A stretch of 38,561 bases of DNA. Origin: Deltaproteobacteria bacterium HGW-Deltaproteobacteria-14. GTDB taxonomy: Bacteria; Myxococcota_A; UBA9042; PHBI01. Of the stretch, positions 8,866-19,106 are shown piece after piece (the stretch's first letter is position 1; every line of letters begins with the position of its first letter). The stretch covers positions 1 through 38,561 of the forward strand of contig PHBI01000046.1 in assembly GCA_002841945.1 (NCBI GenBank), in the 5' to 3' direction. The position numbers were made by a program, and so were the translations under genes. The notes under the pieces are model-generated. The model was not told the DNA's origin and made no database searches. It was given only the letters and a program-made list of their open reading frames with translations.

Positions 8866-8947
8866 GGTGTCTCCCTTTGGACGATGACCCCGGGCGCTAC
8901 ACCGGAGTAGAGAGTCGAGGCCCACCGCAGCGGCAGGCCGTCAACGA

Positions 8948-8974
8948 ACGGGCCGGGACTTTGCCCCGGCCCGT
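8948..8974 (-). terminator. Second stem-loop downstream of hppA
   Basis: A perfect 10-bp GC-rich stem (8948-8957 with 8965-8974) with a 7-base loop lies about 60 bases after the hppA stop and before the rpsF leader. There is no run of U. Confidence 0.5.
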
Positions 8975-9002
8975 ATTCGATTTCAAGGCTTTTCCCGAGG
9001 AT

Positions 9003-9031
9003 CGGATGCGCTCGCTGCGGGAGCGCATCCG
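9003..9031 (-). terminator. First stem-loop directly after the hppA stop codon
   Basis: A perfect 11-bp stem (9003-9013 with 9021-9031) and a 7-base loop start one base after the hppA stop codon (9035-9033). There is no U-tract. Together with 8948-8974 it forms a tandem pair like that behind rplI. Confidence 0.55.
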
Positions 9032-9032
9032 G

Positions 9033-11267
<2,235 letters not shown>

Positions 11268-11316
11268 CGGGTCCTCTCCTCTTCTCTTCGCAACGCGCGC
11301 CGACCAGCGCGCAGGG

Positions 11317-11901
11317 TCACTCCGCCATCGTTCCCTTCCGCTTCTGTCGCGGATGGATCACGTTCATCGCCTCGAGCGCACCGCGGGACACGATGAGCTC
11401 TACGGCCTCGGCCGCCTCGTCAACGAACGCCCCGAGCGTCTCTCGTTCCGTGACCGAGAAATCCGAGAGCACGTAGCTGACGACATCGCTCTGGACTGGA
11501 CGCCCGATGCCGCACCGCACGCGCACGAAGTCCGCACCGAAGTGTTGGAAGACGGAGCGCAGCCCATTGTGGCCGGCGTGCCCACCTCCCACCTTCACCC
11601 GCACCTGCTCGAAGGGCAGGTCAAGCTCGTCATGAATGACGATCACGTGCTCCGGTGCGATCTTAAAGTAACTGGCAGCGGCGCCCAGCGCGGCGCCGCT
11701 CAGATTCATGAAGGTCTGTGGCTCGAGGACCAGGACATCGACACCGGCGAGGCGACCGCGCGCCACCCTCCCCTCGAATTTATCCTGGAAGGTCGCGCCC
11801 AGGCGACGGACGAGCTCGTCCGCCACCATGAACCCGATGTTGTGCCGATTCGCGCTGTACTTGGGGCCCGGGTTCCCGAGCCCCACGATGAGCCACGGCA
11901 C
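11317..11901 (-). CDS. pth: Peptidyl-tRNA hydrolase
   Basis: Pth frees tRNA from peptidyl-tRNA dropped by ribosomes. The 194-residue product has the family signature blocks: [19 protein letters not shown] (6-24, with the catalytic histidine in RHNIGF), [18 protein letters not shown] and [19 protein letters not shown] lies 8 bases upstream of the ATG. It follows rplY by 42 bases, the common rplY-pth pairing, and precedes hppA by 49 bases on the same strand. Confidence 0.97.
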   Translation of the reverse strand: MPWLIVGLGNPGPKYSANRHNIGFMVADELVRRLGATFQDKFEGRVARGRLAGVDVLVLEPQTFMNLSGAALGAAASYFKIAPEHVIVIHDELDLPFEQVRVKVGGGHAGHNGLRSVFQHFGADFVRVRCGIGRPVQSDVVSYVLSDFSVTERETLGAFVDEAAEAVELIVSRGALEAMNVIHPRQKRKGTMAE

Positions 11902-11943
11902 GAGCCCCTCCAGGCGCGGCCAGGGTCAACGAGACCCGACCGA

Positions 11944-12588
11944 TCACTTCTTGGCTTTGGCGACCTTGCCCTTGGCGGCCAGCTTCGCGGCGGCGTCGGC
12001 GGCCTCGGCGGCCTCGGCGGCCGAGATGCGCGGCATCGTCACCTGAATGAGGCTGAAGTCGTGCTTGTACACGGCCTCGACCCCCGCCGGCAGCGGGACC
12101 ATGGAGACGGTGATGTTGGCGTCGGCCACCGGCAGCGTCGCCATGTCGAACTCGACGATGGCGGGCGCCTTGTCGGCGACGCACGACACCTGCATGTCGT
12201 CGCGGGTCACGCGCACCTTGCCGCCCTGCTTCTCCGCGGCGGAGCGGCCCGCGCGGCGGAAGGGGACGGTCATGGTGAGCTTCTGGTCGGCGTTGACCTG
12301 CCAGAAGTCGACGTGGGTGAGGCGGCGCTTGACCGGGTGGACCTGGTAGTCCTTGATCACCGCCAGCCGGCTCGCGCCCTCGCCCTCGACCTGCAGGTCG
12401 AGCGGCGTGTTGCGGCCGAGCTCCCCGTTGAGGATGGCGGCGAGCTGCTTCGGATCGGCAGTCACGGCGACGGGCTCGAGGCCCTTGCCGTAGACGACCG
12501 CAGGGATCTTCCCGTCTGCACGGAGGCGGTGGCTGTTCCCCTTACCGGCCTCACTTCGCGGGCTCACAGTCACTGTCGATCGGGCCAT
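11944..12588 (-). CDS. rplY: 50S ribosomal protein L25 / general stress protein Ctc
   Basis: L25/Ctc binds 5S rRNA. The 214-residue product is the long (Ctc/TL5) form. An N-terminal L25 domain has GKGNSHRLRADGKIPAVVYGKG and KDYQVHPVKRRLTHVDFWQV; a C-terminal beta domain covers roughly residues 100-185; an Ala/Lys-rich tail ends in KGKVAKAKK. ATG 12588 is supported by GAGGAA upstream. An earlier in-frame start would run through the tRNA-Gln gene and is rejected. It lies 80 bases downstream of tRNA-Gln and upstream of pth. Confidence 0.95.
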   Translation of the reverse strand: MARSTVTVSPRSEAGKGNSHRLRADGKIPAVVYGKGLEPVAVTADPKQLAAILNGELGRNTPLDLQVEGEGASRLAVIKDYQVHPVKRRLTHVDFWQVNADQKLTMTVPFRRAGRSAAEKQGGKVRVTRDDMQVSCVADKAPAIVEFDMATLPVADANITVSMVPLPAGVEAVYKHDFSLIQVTMPRISAAEAAEAADAAAKLAAKGKVAKAKK

Positions 12589-12668
12589 GGCGCGTTCCTC
12601 TGGACGACATCCGGCCCCGCGGGCCGGTGGCGCGAACGCCCCCTGAGGAGCGGCGCGCTGGATGAGAC

Positions 12669-12740
12669 TTGGGGCGGCAGGATTCGAACCTGCGAATGCG
12701 GGAACCAAAATCCCGTGTCTTACCACTTGACGACGCCCCA
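12669..12740 (-). tRNA. tRNA-Gln (anticodon UUG)
   Basis: A 72-base cloverleaf on the minus strand: acceptor TGGGGCG pairs with CGCCCCA, the T-arm contains GGTTCGAATCC, and the anticodon stem CGGGA/TCCCG encloses TTTTGGT, giving anticodon TTG. The discriminator base is A and the 3' CCA is not encoded. It lies between a promoter candidate and rplY. Confidence 0.96.
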
Positions 12741-12803
12741 ATATCGCTCGTGGTGCGGCGCCTCGGGGCGACTATCGCGCCCTCCGGCGCGGCGGTGCGG
12801 ATG

Positions 12804-12831
12804 CCTATCATGGCGCTCGGGCGAGTGTCAA
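12804..12831 (-). promoter_or_regulatory. Candidate promoter of tRNA-Gln
   Basis: Minus strand TTGACA (12831-12826), a 16-base spacer and GATAGG (12809-12804), about 65 bases before the tRNA. The -35 box is perfect; the -10 is weak (ATA core only). Confidence 0.45.
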
Positions 12832-12963
12832 CGACTTGTGGCGCCGGGTCGCCCACCCCGCGCGGCCCGGCGCGACGCCCTATCCATAGGATGTGCCCAC
12901 AACGACGTCGTCGCGGTGACGGAGCCGTCGCGGCGCCATGCCCGCTGTGCTAGCCTCGCGCTC

Positions 12964-13725
12964 ATGACGCGCTTCCTCGCTGTCCTCCTGACCGTCGCCT
13001 ACGCCGTGCCCGCCTCGGCCGCGGAGCCGGCGCCGATCCTCGACGACCGTGGGAGCGCGACGCGCCTCGCGCCTGAGGCCGGCGGCTTCGACGATCCGGC
13101 GGCGGTGATCGAGAAGAAGGGCGAGCCCGAGGAGCCGCTGGTCGCGGACCGTGAGTGGAGCCTGGTCACCCTCCACAGCCGCTGGGTCACGGTCCCGAGC
13201 TTCGTGCTCGATCTGCTGTTCGTCGACCACACGGAGTTCAGCAACGTCGCCGCCGGCGTGGGCTACGAGTTCGGCGCGCGCGACCGCTATATGTGGGTCT
13301 TCGAGTTCGACTGGACGCCGATCACCCCGGTCGCCGGCAACTGGCGGACCGACGGCGACCCGCCCGCGGGGGCGAGCTACGTGGAGTCCGGCATGCACCT
13401 GCTGTCGGTGGACGTCTCGTATCGGCGGCAGGTCCCGTTCACCGACGACTTCCGCTTCTTCATCGGCGGGGGCCTCGGCGTCGGCTTGCTCGTCGGCGAC
13501 CTGACCTTCGCCGAGGTGCTGCCGACCTGCGAGGAGCCGGTCGCGAGCTGCGCCCACTGGCGCTCGGCGACGAGCGAGGCGGCCGACCTCCCGACCCGCG
13601 TGATCCCGATCCTGACGGTGACGACCGGCTTCGAGCTCGACATCGCCGACACGGTGATGGTCCGGCTCGAGGCGGGCTTCCGCGACCTCCTCTTCGCGGG
13701 GCTCACCGTCGGGATGAAGCTGTAG
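12964..13725 (+). CDS. Putative outer-membrane beta-barrel protein
   Basis: A 253-residue exported protein of unknown role. A Sec signal peptide (MTRFLAVLLTVAYAVPASAAE, cleavage probably after ASA) is followed by a short Pro/Glu-rich linker. Alternating hydrophobic segments follow, typical of beta-strands (NVAAGVGYEFGA, MWVFEFDWTPI, DFRFFIGGGLGVGLLVG, VRLEAGFRDLLFAGLTVGMKL). It ends in hydrophobic-L-K-L rather than the classical terminal Phe. Two cysteines (in LPTCEEPVASC) could form a loop disulfide. No family can be named. The gene is convergent with the lipoprotein gene at 13750 and divergent from tRNA-Gln. Confidence 0.8.
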   Translation: MTRFLAVLLTVAYAVPASAAEPAPILDDRGSATRLAPEAGGFDDPAAVIEKKGEPEEPLVADREWSLVTLHSRWVTVPSFVLDLLFVDHTEFSNVAAGVGYEFGARDRYMWVFEFDWTPITPVAGNWRTDGDPPAGASYVESGMHLLSVDVSYRRQVPFTDDFRFFIGGGLGVGLLVGDLTFAEVLPTCEEPVASCAHWRSATSEAADLPTRVIPILTVTTGFELDIADTVMVRLEAGFRDLLFAGLTVGMKL

Positions 13726-13749
13726 CTGCGACCTCGCCGGCCGCGCGGT

Positions 13750-14670
13750 TCACTTGACGCGGTAGGCGGGGGCGAGGTCGTCGCCGAGCACGCCCCCGAT
13801 CATGCGCCAGGTGCGCTCGCGCGCCTCGGGCAGGACGTCCTCCGGGATCTCGAAGCTGACCGTCTTGGGGAGATCGCTGACGGCGTACCGCACGGAGATG
13901 GTGAAGGCGTTCCCCACCCCCTCGACGAGGGCGTCGCCGCTGACCTCGAGCTGGCCAGCGACCACCTCACCCTCGCGGGTCCGCGCCAACGCGCCCTCGA
14001 TCTGGCGTGGCCGGTGGGTCGCCGCGACCCAGGCGGGCCAGTTCGTGGCGTGGTCGCGGAGGGCCGCGAGCGCCGCCTTGTCGAGGGGCCTCGGCGCGAC
14101 CCGCGGGTCGAGCGTCGCCGCCGCCCAGCGCACGGTCAGCCCCGCCAGCCGCTCCTCGGAGCGCGGGTCCTCCTTCCACCGGATGTAGTCGCCGAACGCG
14201 AGGAGCACGCCATCGGCCAGGTCGTAGGCCTCGCGCAGCTCCCGCTCCCGCCCGCCGTACAGGACGTCGCGCTCGATCCACGGGCCGAAGCGGCGCCGCG
14301 TCGCGAAGCGCGAGCCGTCGAACAACGCCTCGCGGCCGTCCGCCGTCGCCGGGAGATCCGGCTCGGTGACGCTGCGCTCATCGCGAACGCGGAAACGCCC
14401 GCCGTCTCCCCGATCGATGGTGCGCGTGATCGCGACCGCGCGCGCGCCCGCCCCCCCGGCCAGCGTGATTGTGCACTGCACGGTCATGCGATGCGGGAGC
14501 GCAGCGCTCAGGGGGCGTGGAGTCGAGCTGAATTGCCCTTCCGTTCGTCCGGCGGTCGTGGCGAGGGCCTGCTGCAGTGCAAGATCGCCCCCCCCGCCCC
14601 CCTCGCCACAGCCGAGCCCGCCCGAGGCGAGCGCGGCGCAGAGCAGAGTGGCGGCGAGGTGGCGTGTCAT
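13750..14670 (-). CDS. Putative lipoprotein of unknown function, last gene of the def-fmt operon
   Basis: A 306-residue protein with an N-terminal signal (MTRHLAATLLCAALASGGLGC) and a Gly-rich tether after Cys21. The lipobox GLGC is atypical at position -3, so lipidation is likely but not certain. The mature part is mainly polar with beta-like stretches (HRMTVQCTITLAGG, AFTISVRYAVSDLPKTVSFEIP). I recognise no domain. The start ATG overlaps the fmt stop by ATGA, indicating translational coupling to fmt. What it has to do with translation start-up is unclear; it may only share the promoter. Confidence 0.75.
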   Translation of the reverse strand: MTRHLAATLLCAALASGGLGCGEGGGGGDLALQQALATTAGRTEGQFSSTPRPLSAALPHRMTVQCTITLAGGAGARAVAITRTIDRGDGGRFRVRDERSVTEPDLPATADGREALFDGSRFATRRRFGPWIERDVLYGGRERELREAYDLADGVLLAFGDYIRWKEDPRSEERLAGLTVRWAAATLDPRVAPRPLDKAALAALRDHATNWPAWVAATHRPRQIEGALARTREGEVVAGQLEVSGDALVEGVGNAFTISVRYAVSDLPKTVSFEIPEDVLPEARERTWRMIGGVLGDDLAPAYRVK

Positions 14671-15626
14671 GGCTCCGAGGACGCCTGAGGCCCGAACACG
14701 ATTCCCGGCGAGATCGGATGGCCCGCGACGAACTGGGCGGCGTCGAGCGGCTTCTTGCCGGCGACCTGGAGGCGCCCGAGCCGCAGCACCCCGGCGCCGC
14801 ACGCGACCTCGACGCCGTCGGTGCCAGCCGCGAGGACGGTGCCCGGTGCCGGGCCCGGGGTCTCGGGCAACGCGGTCACCGGGGGGAGCACCTTGAGGGC
14901 CCGCCCGTCCCAGTGGGTCGCCGTGCCGGGCCACGGGTGAAATGCGCGCACCTGGCGCTCGAGCTCGACCGCCGGGCGCGTCCAGTCGATGGCGCCATCG
15001 CCCTTGGTGATGCGCGGCGCGTAGGTGACGCCCTCGGTGGGTTGCGGGAGCGCGCGCGCCGTCCCCCGCTCGACCGCGTCGAGCGCCGCGCCGATAGCCT
15101 CCGCACCGAGCGCGGCGAGGCGATCGTGGAGGGTCTCCGCGGTCTCGTCCGGGGCGATGGTCAGGCGCCGGACCAGGAGCACCGGGCCCGTGTCCATCCC
15201 GGGGTCCATCTGCATGATGCAGACTCCGGTCTCGGCGTCGCCGGCGGCGATGGCGCGCTGGATCGGGCTCGCCCCACGCCACCGCGGGAGCAGACTGGCG
15301 TGGACGTTGATGCAGCCGAGGCGCGGCACCGCGAGCGCCCTCGGGCCGAGGATGTGGCCGAAGGCCGCCACGACCGCCACGTCGGGGGACCAGGCGGCGA
15401 TCGCCTCGCGGAAGTCGGCCCCCTTGCAGGACGCCGGCTGGATGAGCGGCAGCCCACGCTCCCGCGCCAGCGCCGCGACCGGCGGGCTCACCAGGCGCTT
15501 TCCCCGTCCGGCCGGCCGGTCCGGCTGCGACACCACCCCGACGACCTCGTGGCCGCCGTCGAGGAGCGCCTGCAGCACGACCGCCGCCAGCTCCGGCGTC
15601 CCCATGAAGACGACCCGCAACGCCAC
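14667..15626 (-). CDS. fmt: Methionyl-tRNA formyltransferase
   Basis: Fmt formylates initiator Met-tRNA with 10-formyl-tetrahydrofolate. The 319-residue product begins VALRVVFMGTPELA and has SQPDRPAGRGKRL and INVHASLLPRWRGASPIQRAIAAGDAETGV, which contains the formyl-group active-site Asn and His, followed by QMDPGMDTGPVL. The C-terminal OB-like domain has GVEVACGAGVLRLGRLQ. The start is GTG 15626 with a GGGGGGGAG run just upstream. def precedes it by 53 bases, the classical def-fmt pair that handles addition and removal of the formyl group. Confidence 0.97.
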   Translation of the reverse strand: MALRVVFMGTPELAAVVLQALLDGGHEVVGVVSQPDRPAGRGKRLVSPPVAALARERGLPLIQPASCKGADFREAIAAWSPDVAVVAAFGHILGPRALAVPRLGCINVHASLLPRWRGASPIQRAIAAGDAETGVCIMQMDPGMDTGPVLLVRRLTIAPDETAETLHDRLAALGAEAIGAALDAVERGTARALPQPTEGVTYAPRITKGDGAIDWTRPAVELERQVRAFHPWPGTATHWDGRALKVLPPVTALPETPGPAPGTVLAAGTDGVEVACGAGVLRLGRLQVAGKKPLDAAQFVAGHPISPGIVFGPQASSEP

Positions 15627-15679
15627 CGCTCCCCCCCCGTGTCTGGTTGCCGCGACCCGCACCACGCGGGGCCCCGTGG

Positions 15680-16231
15680 CTACTTCCCGTGCACCGCCCG
15701 GATCGCGTCGATCGCGGCGTCCTCTTCGTCCTCCGCCCGCTGGCGCAGGTACTCGCGCAGCACGAGCTTCTTCTGCACCTCGTTGAGGCGATCGACGAAG
15801 GTCACGCCGTTGAGGTGGTCGAGCTCGTGCTGGATGCAGATCGACAGGAGGCCGTCGGCCTCGAAGTCGAGCAGCCCGCCATTGACGTCGTAGGCCTGCA
15901 CGTGGATCTGCTTTTTGCGCTTGATCTCCGCCGCAAGCCCCGGAAACGACAGGCACCCCTCCTCGTAGACCGTGCGCCCGTGGGCCTCGACGATCACCGG
16001 GTTGATGAGGTGCATCAGGGTCTTGCCCCCCTGCTCGGGCTCGACGTCGACGGTGACGACGCGGATGTTCTCCGCGACCTGCGGTGCGGCCAGCCCGATC
16101 CCGTGGGACAGGTACATGGTCTCGGCCATGTTGTGCAGGAAGTCGACGAGCTGCTGGTCGAGCTCGGTGATATCGCTGCAGCGGGTCTTGAGGATCTCGT
16201 CTGGGTACAGGACCAGGGGCAGGCGCGACAT
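15680..16231 (-). CDS. def: Peptide deformylase
   Basis: Def removes the N-formyl group from nascent proteins and is a metallohydrolase. The 183-residue product has all three signature motifs: GIGLAAPQV, EEGCLSFPG (metal-binding Cys) and QHELDHLNG (HExxH). The N-terminus MSRLPLVLYPDEILKT is typical. An AAGG ribosome-binding site lies just before the ATG. It starts 3 bases after the stop of the J-like protein gene and precedes fmt, so all are probably one transcript. Confidence 0.97.
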   Translation of the reverse strand: MSRLPLVLYPDEILKTRCSDITELDQQLVDFLHNMAETMYLSHGIGLAAPQVAENIRVVTVDVEPEQGGKTLMHLINPVIVEAHGRTVYEEGCLSFPGLAAEIKRKKQIHVQAYDVNGGLLDFEADGLLSICIQHELDHLNGVTFVDRLNEVQKKLVLREYLRQRAEDEEDAAIDAIRAVHGK

Positions 16232-16234
16232 GCC

Positions 16235-17167
16235 TTATGACCTTCCGGAGGGGTTGGAGCCGGCCCCCCCGAGGAGGGCGCGCTCGTAGCGAGCCCGCAG
16301 CTCGGGATCGCCCAGGATGAGGAACGCGTCGCGGATCCCGCTGGCGACCTCTTGCAGCATTTCGAGCTCCTCGGGGCCGAGCTTTCTGGGCCAACCCCGC
16401 GGGCTATAGAGCCGGGACAGTCGCGTGAACTGCTCGCGCACCGCGTAAGGTGACGCCCCCGGTTCGACTTCGAGCAGCGAGTGGTAGTCCCCGAAGCGCG
16501 TCTGGGCAAGCTTGGAGACGAGATCCGACGGTGGCGGCGCGGGCGCCGCGGGCGCCTCGGAGGCCGGCGCGTCGCTCGGGCGGGCCGCCGGGGGGACGAC
16601 CGGCGGAGGGCTCGGGCGCGGGGTGGCGAGCGGGAGCGGCGGGGGCTCGACCGTGAGCCCGGCGAGGAGATCGATGTCCTTGTCCGGGTCGTGCTTGGGG
16701 ACGCCCTCGAAGTAGCTGAAGTCGGGATCGAGGGCGGTCGGGTTCGTCTTGGGCCGCAGCGCGGCGGCCCAGCCCCGGGCCGCGCTCGGCGGCTCGAAGC
16801 TGACGTCGCCGCCCCGCTTCGAGGTGCCCGCGGCGGTGTCGCGCTTGGCCGGCCCCCGGTCGTCGTCGCGCTTGGCGGGCGGCTGGTCGAAGTGCGTCAC
16901 CGCGGCCTGCCCCGCCACGGCGCGCACGGCGTCCGCGCCGGGGTCGACGAGGACCCACGCGAGATCCACCCCGAGATCGGTGATCCAGCCGCGCACCGTG
17001 TCCACCTCGGCGGTCGGGACGACCACGAGATCGGGGGTGACGACCTTCACGAAGGTGCGCGCGCCGCTCCGTCCGAGCGCGCCCAGCACCTGGTGCCCAG
17101 CGGAGCGCAGCTCCGCGCTCACGCGGTGGGTCTCGTCTTGCGAGTAGCCGGCGACCAGGAGCTTCAT
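16235..17167 (-). CDS. Receiver-like / degenerate J-domain protein, first gene of the def-fmt operon
   Basis: A 310-residue cytoplasmic protein with two apparent domains. Residues 1-95 look like a receiver-type alpha/beta fold (MKLLVAGYSQDETHRVSAEL, then TPDLVVVP). The usual phosphoacceptor Asp position is occupied by Pro or another residue, so phosphorylation is unlikely. A charged and then Pro/Ala-rich linker covers about 96-214. Residues 227-300 resemble a DnaJ domain (DYHSLLEVEPGASPYAVREQF, ending ILGDPELRARYERALLG), but the HPD tripeptide that stimulates DnaK is SPR (255-257). It is therefore probably not a canonical DnaK cochaperone. It precedes def by 3 bases. The fold assignments are by eye. 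Confidence 0.7.
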   Translation of the reverse strand: MKLLVAGYSQDETHRVSAELRSAGHQVLGALGRSGARTFVKVVTPDLVVVPTAEVDTVRGWITDLGVDLAWVLVDPGADAVRAVAGQAAVTHFDQPPAKRDDDRGPAKRDTAAGTSKRGGDVSFEPPSAARGWAAALRPKTNPTALDPDFSYFEGVPKHDPDKDIDLLAGLTVEPPPLPLATPRPSPPPVVPPAARPSDAPASEAPAAPAPPPSDLVSKLAQTRFGDYHSLLEVEPGASPYAVREQFTRLSRLYSPRGWPRKLGPEELEMLQEVASGIRDAFLILGDPELRARYERALLGGAGSNPSGRS

Positions 17168-17193
17168 CGGCGGGGACCGTACCAGCGTTCGCG

Positions 17194-17222
17194 CCGGCGC
17201 GCCACGGGCCGTATCGCGCCGG
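17194..17222 (-). terminator. Stem-loop directly after the repeat lipoprotein stop codon
   Basis: A perfect 8-bp stem CCGGCGCG/CGCGCCGG (17194-17201 with 17215-17222) and a 13-base loop begin at the base after the stop codon. There is no U-tract. Confidence 0.45.
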
Positions 17223-18080
17223 CTACCGACCGCCCTCGGGACCGGCGCAGACCGGCGCCGGAAGCGTCGTCCCGCCGACCGGGAGGTCGAGCCACATCGC
17301 CGCCGGCGCGCCGCCGGCGTCGCGGGTCACGACCCGCGTCCGGCCTGGCGACAACACGAAGGTGTACACCTCACCCGGCGTCAGCTCCGCCGTCACGCCG
17401 GCGGCGGTCACCTCGCGCGCCCGCAGCCCGCACGCCGGATCCGGTCCGAAGGCCGCGAGGACGGCGACGTGCGGCCCAGCGACGGCGCTCGGCGCGCACC
17501 CCACCTCGATCGCGCCGCCCTCCGCGCCGACCTCCACGACCCGCTCGATAGGCGCCACCCCGGGGACGTCGATGCGCACCGTCAGCGGCCCTGGGGCCAC
17601 GAAGCGAGTGACCGATCGCCCAGGCGCGACCTGGGCGAACGGCTCTCCGGCGACCGCGAGGCGCGCGACGCCGACCAGCCCGGGTCGGCAGCCCCACGGC
17701 GTGGCGCGCACCGCGACCGACACCAGGTCGGGGTCCGGCGACAGGAACCGAGGCGCGGCGCACCCGAAGAACTGGGTCGTGGCGGCGCCCGCCGGGACGG
17801 ACCAGGTCTGTCGTCCGAGCTCCGCCTCCGAGCCATCGGCGGCCCGGATGACGACGACCACGTCACCGGCGGACAGCTCGAGGCGCGCCGCGGCGCCGGG
17901 GGCGACGACCGCCCAGGCCGCCCCCGCGGCGACCGTGACCGCCATCGGGTGGGCACAGGTCTCGCTGGTGTTCACGAAGCGCACGACGCCGGGGCGCGGC
18001 GGCGCGACGATGGACGCCGACGCGCACGCGCCGAGCGTCAGACACCCCCAGATCGCCAACCCCGTTGCAGCGCCGCTCAT
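17223..18080 (-). CDS. Putative lipoprotein with three internal Cys-paired repeats
   Basis: A 285-residue exported protein of unknown function. The signal ends in a good lipobox, TLGAC (Cys19). The mature part appears to be three repeats of about 80 residues, each opening with a Cys and closing with another 61-65 residues later: C42-C107, C131-C195 and C217-C278. Each repeat shares a pattern of V-x-V-x-G, then A-x-V-x-PG, a hydrophobic strand, PG or AGD, and a VPxG near the closing Cys. This suggests beta-sandwich units each closed by a disulfide. AAGGA lies upstream of the ATG. The gene diverges from the radical SAM gene across 78 bases. I recognise no named family. Confidence 0.75.
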   Translation of the reverse strand: MSGAATGLAIWGCLTLGACASASIVAPPRPGVVRFVNTSETCAHPMAVTVAAGAAWAVVAPGAAARLELSAGDVVVVIRAADGSEAELGRQTWSVPAGAATTQFFGCAAPRFLSPDPDLVSVAVRATPWGCRPGLVGVARLAVAGEPFAQVAPGRSVTRFVAPGPLTVRIDVPGVAPIERVVEVGAEGGAIEVGCAPSAVAGPHVAVLAAFGPDPACGLRAREVTAAGVTAELTPGEVYTFVLSPGRTRVVTRDAGGAPAAMWLDLPVGGTTLPAPVCAGPEGGR

Positions 18081-18158
18081 CGTGCCGATATCCTTAACTC
18101 GCCCCGGGCCTCCGGACAATCTGCGACGCCCGCGGGGCGACGCGCTCCCTGGCGGACC

Positions 18159-19055
18159 ATGACCACGCCCGCGCCCCACATCGACCGCGATCGCCTCGCC
18201 GCCGCCCGCGCCTGGGCCGAAGAGCGCTACCACGCGTGCGACGTCTGCGCCGAGCGCTGCCTGGTGAACCGGCACGCGGGCGAGCTCGGCGTCTGCGGGC
18301 TCCCGGTCGACGCCCGGGTCTATAAGGAGTACCTGCACCTCGGCGAGGAGGCCCGGCTGGTCCCGAGCCACACGATCTATCTCTCGGGCTGCAACTTCCG
18401 CTGCGCCTTCTGCAGCGACGACGCCCAGGTCCGCGCGCCGCTGGCCCACGGCGTGAACGTCCCGCCGGCCGCGCTCGCGCGCCGCATCGCCGAGCGGCGC
18501 GCTCAGGGTGCGCGCAACGTCAACTTCGTCGGCGGCCTGCCCGACGTGAACGTCCTCTATATCCTGCGCGTGCTCGAGCGCTGCCCGCCGGACACCGCCG
18601 TCGTCTGGAACACCAACCTGTGGACGACCCCCGAGGCGATCGCGACCCTCACCGGCGTCGTCTGGACCTGGCTCGTCGACTTCAAGTTCGGCAACGACCG
18701 CTGCGCCGAGAAGCTCGCTGGCGCGCGCGACTACCTCCGGACGATCACCGAGCTGCTGCCGCTCGCAGCGGGCGCGGGCGCCGTGTTGATCCGTCACCTC
18801 CTGATGCCGGGCCACCTCGACTGCTGCACGCGGCCGGTGCTCGACTGGCTCGCCGCGAACCTCCCCGAGATCCCCGTCAACGTGATGACCGGCTATCACC
18901 CTTACCGCATGGTCAGCGGGCGCGGGCCGATGGCGCGGGCCCTCCCGGCGGCCGAACGCGAGCTCGCCCTCGCCACCCTCGGAGCCCAGCGCTTCGCCGA
19001 CCTGCTGATCGACGGAACGGAATACCGTTTGATAGGGTCTGGTTCCGCGTCTTGA
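18159..19055 (+). CDS. Radical SAM protein, PflX/COG1313-like
   Basis: A 298-residue cytoplasmic iron-sulfur enzyme. The radical SAM cluster motif is CNFRCAFC (CxxxCxxC) in YLSGCNFRCAFCSDD. Upstream it has a second Cys group CDVCAERC followed by GELGVC, and HLGEEARLVPSHTIYLSGC. This architecture matches the pyruvate-formate-lyase-activating-enzyme-like group COG1313, whose substrate is not established. It has VNVMTGYHPYRMV near the end. No glycyl-radical enzyme gene lies nearby, so a PFL-activating role is not supported by context. It is followed by sppA 51 bases downstream on the same strand. Confidence 0.88.
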   Translation: MTTPAPHIDRDRLAAARAWAEERYHACDVCAERCLVNRHAGELGVCGLPVDARVYKEYLHLGEEARLVPSHTIYLSGCNFRCAFCSDDAQVRAPLAHGVNVPPAALARRIAERRAQGARNVNFVGGLPDVNVLYILRVLERCPPDTAVVWNTNLWTTPEAIATLTGVVWTWLVDFKFGNDRCAEKLAGARDYLRTITELLPLAAGAGAVLIRHLLMPGHLDCCTRPVLDWLAANLPEIPVNVMTGYHPYRMVSGRGPMARALPAAERELALATLGAQRFADLLIDGTEYRLIGSGSAS

Positions 19056-19106
19056 TTGCGCCCCGGGGAGTGGGGTCGCCGTCCTCCCGCAACGCCCCGA
19101 GGCCCC

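Noticed and set aside
8897..8910. Small hairpin with CCGG in the rpsF leader as an S6:S18-binding RNA
   Set aside because: Only a 4-bp stem; the conserved larger structure of that motif cannot be recognised by eye.
12613..12741. N-terminal extension of rplY reading through the tRNA-Gln gene
   Set aside because: The tRNA cloverleaf is certain, and ATG 12588 has a good ribosome-binding site and a family-like N-terminus.
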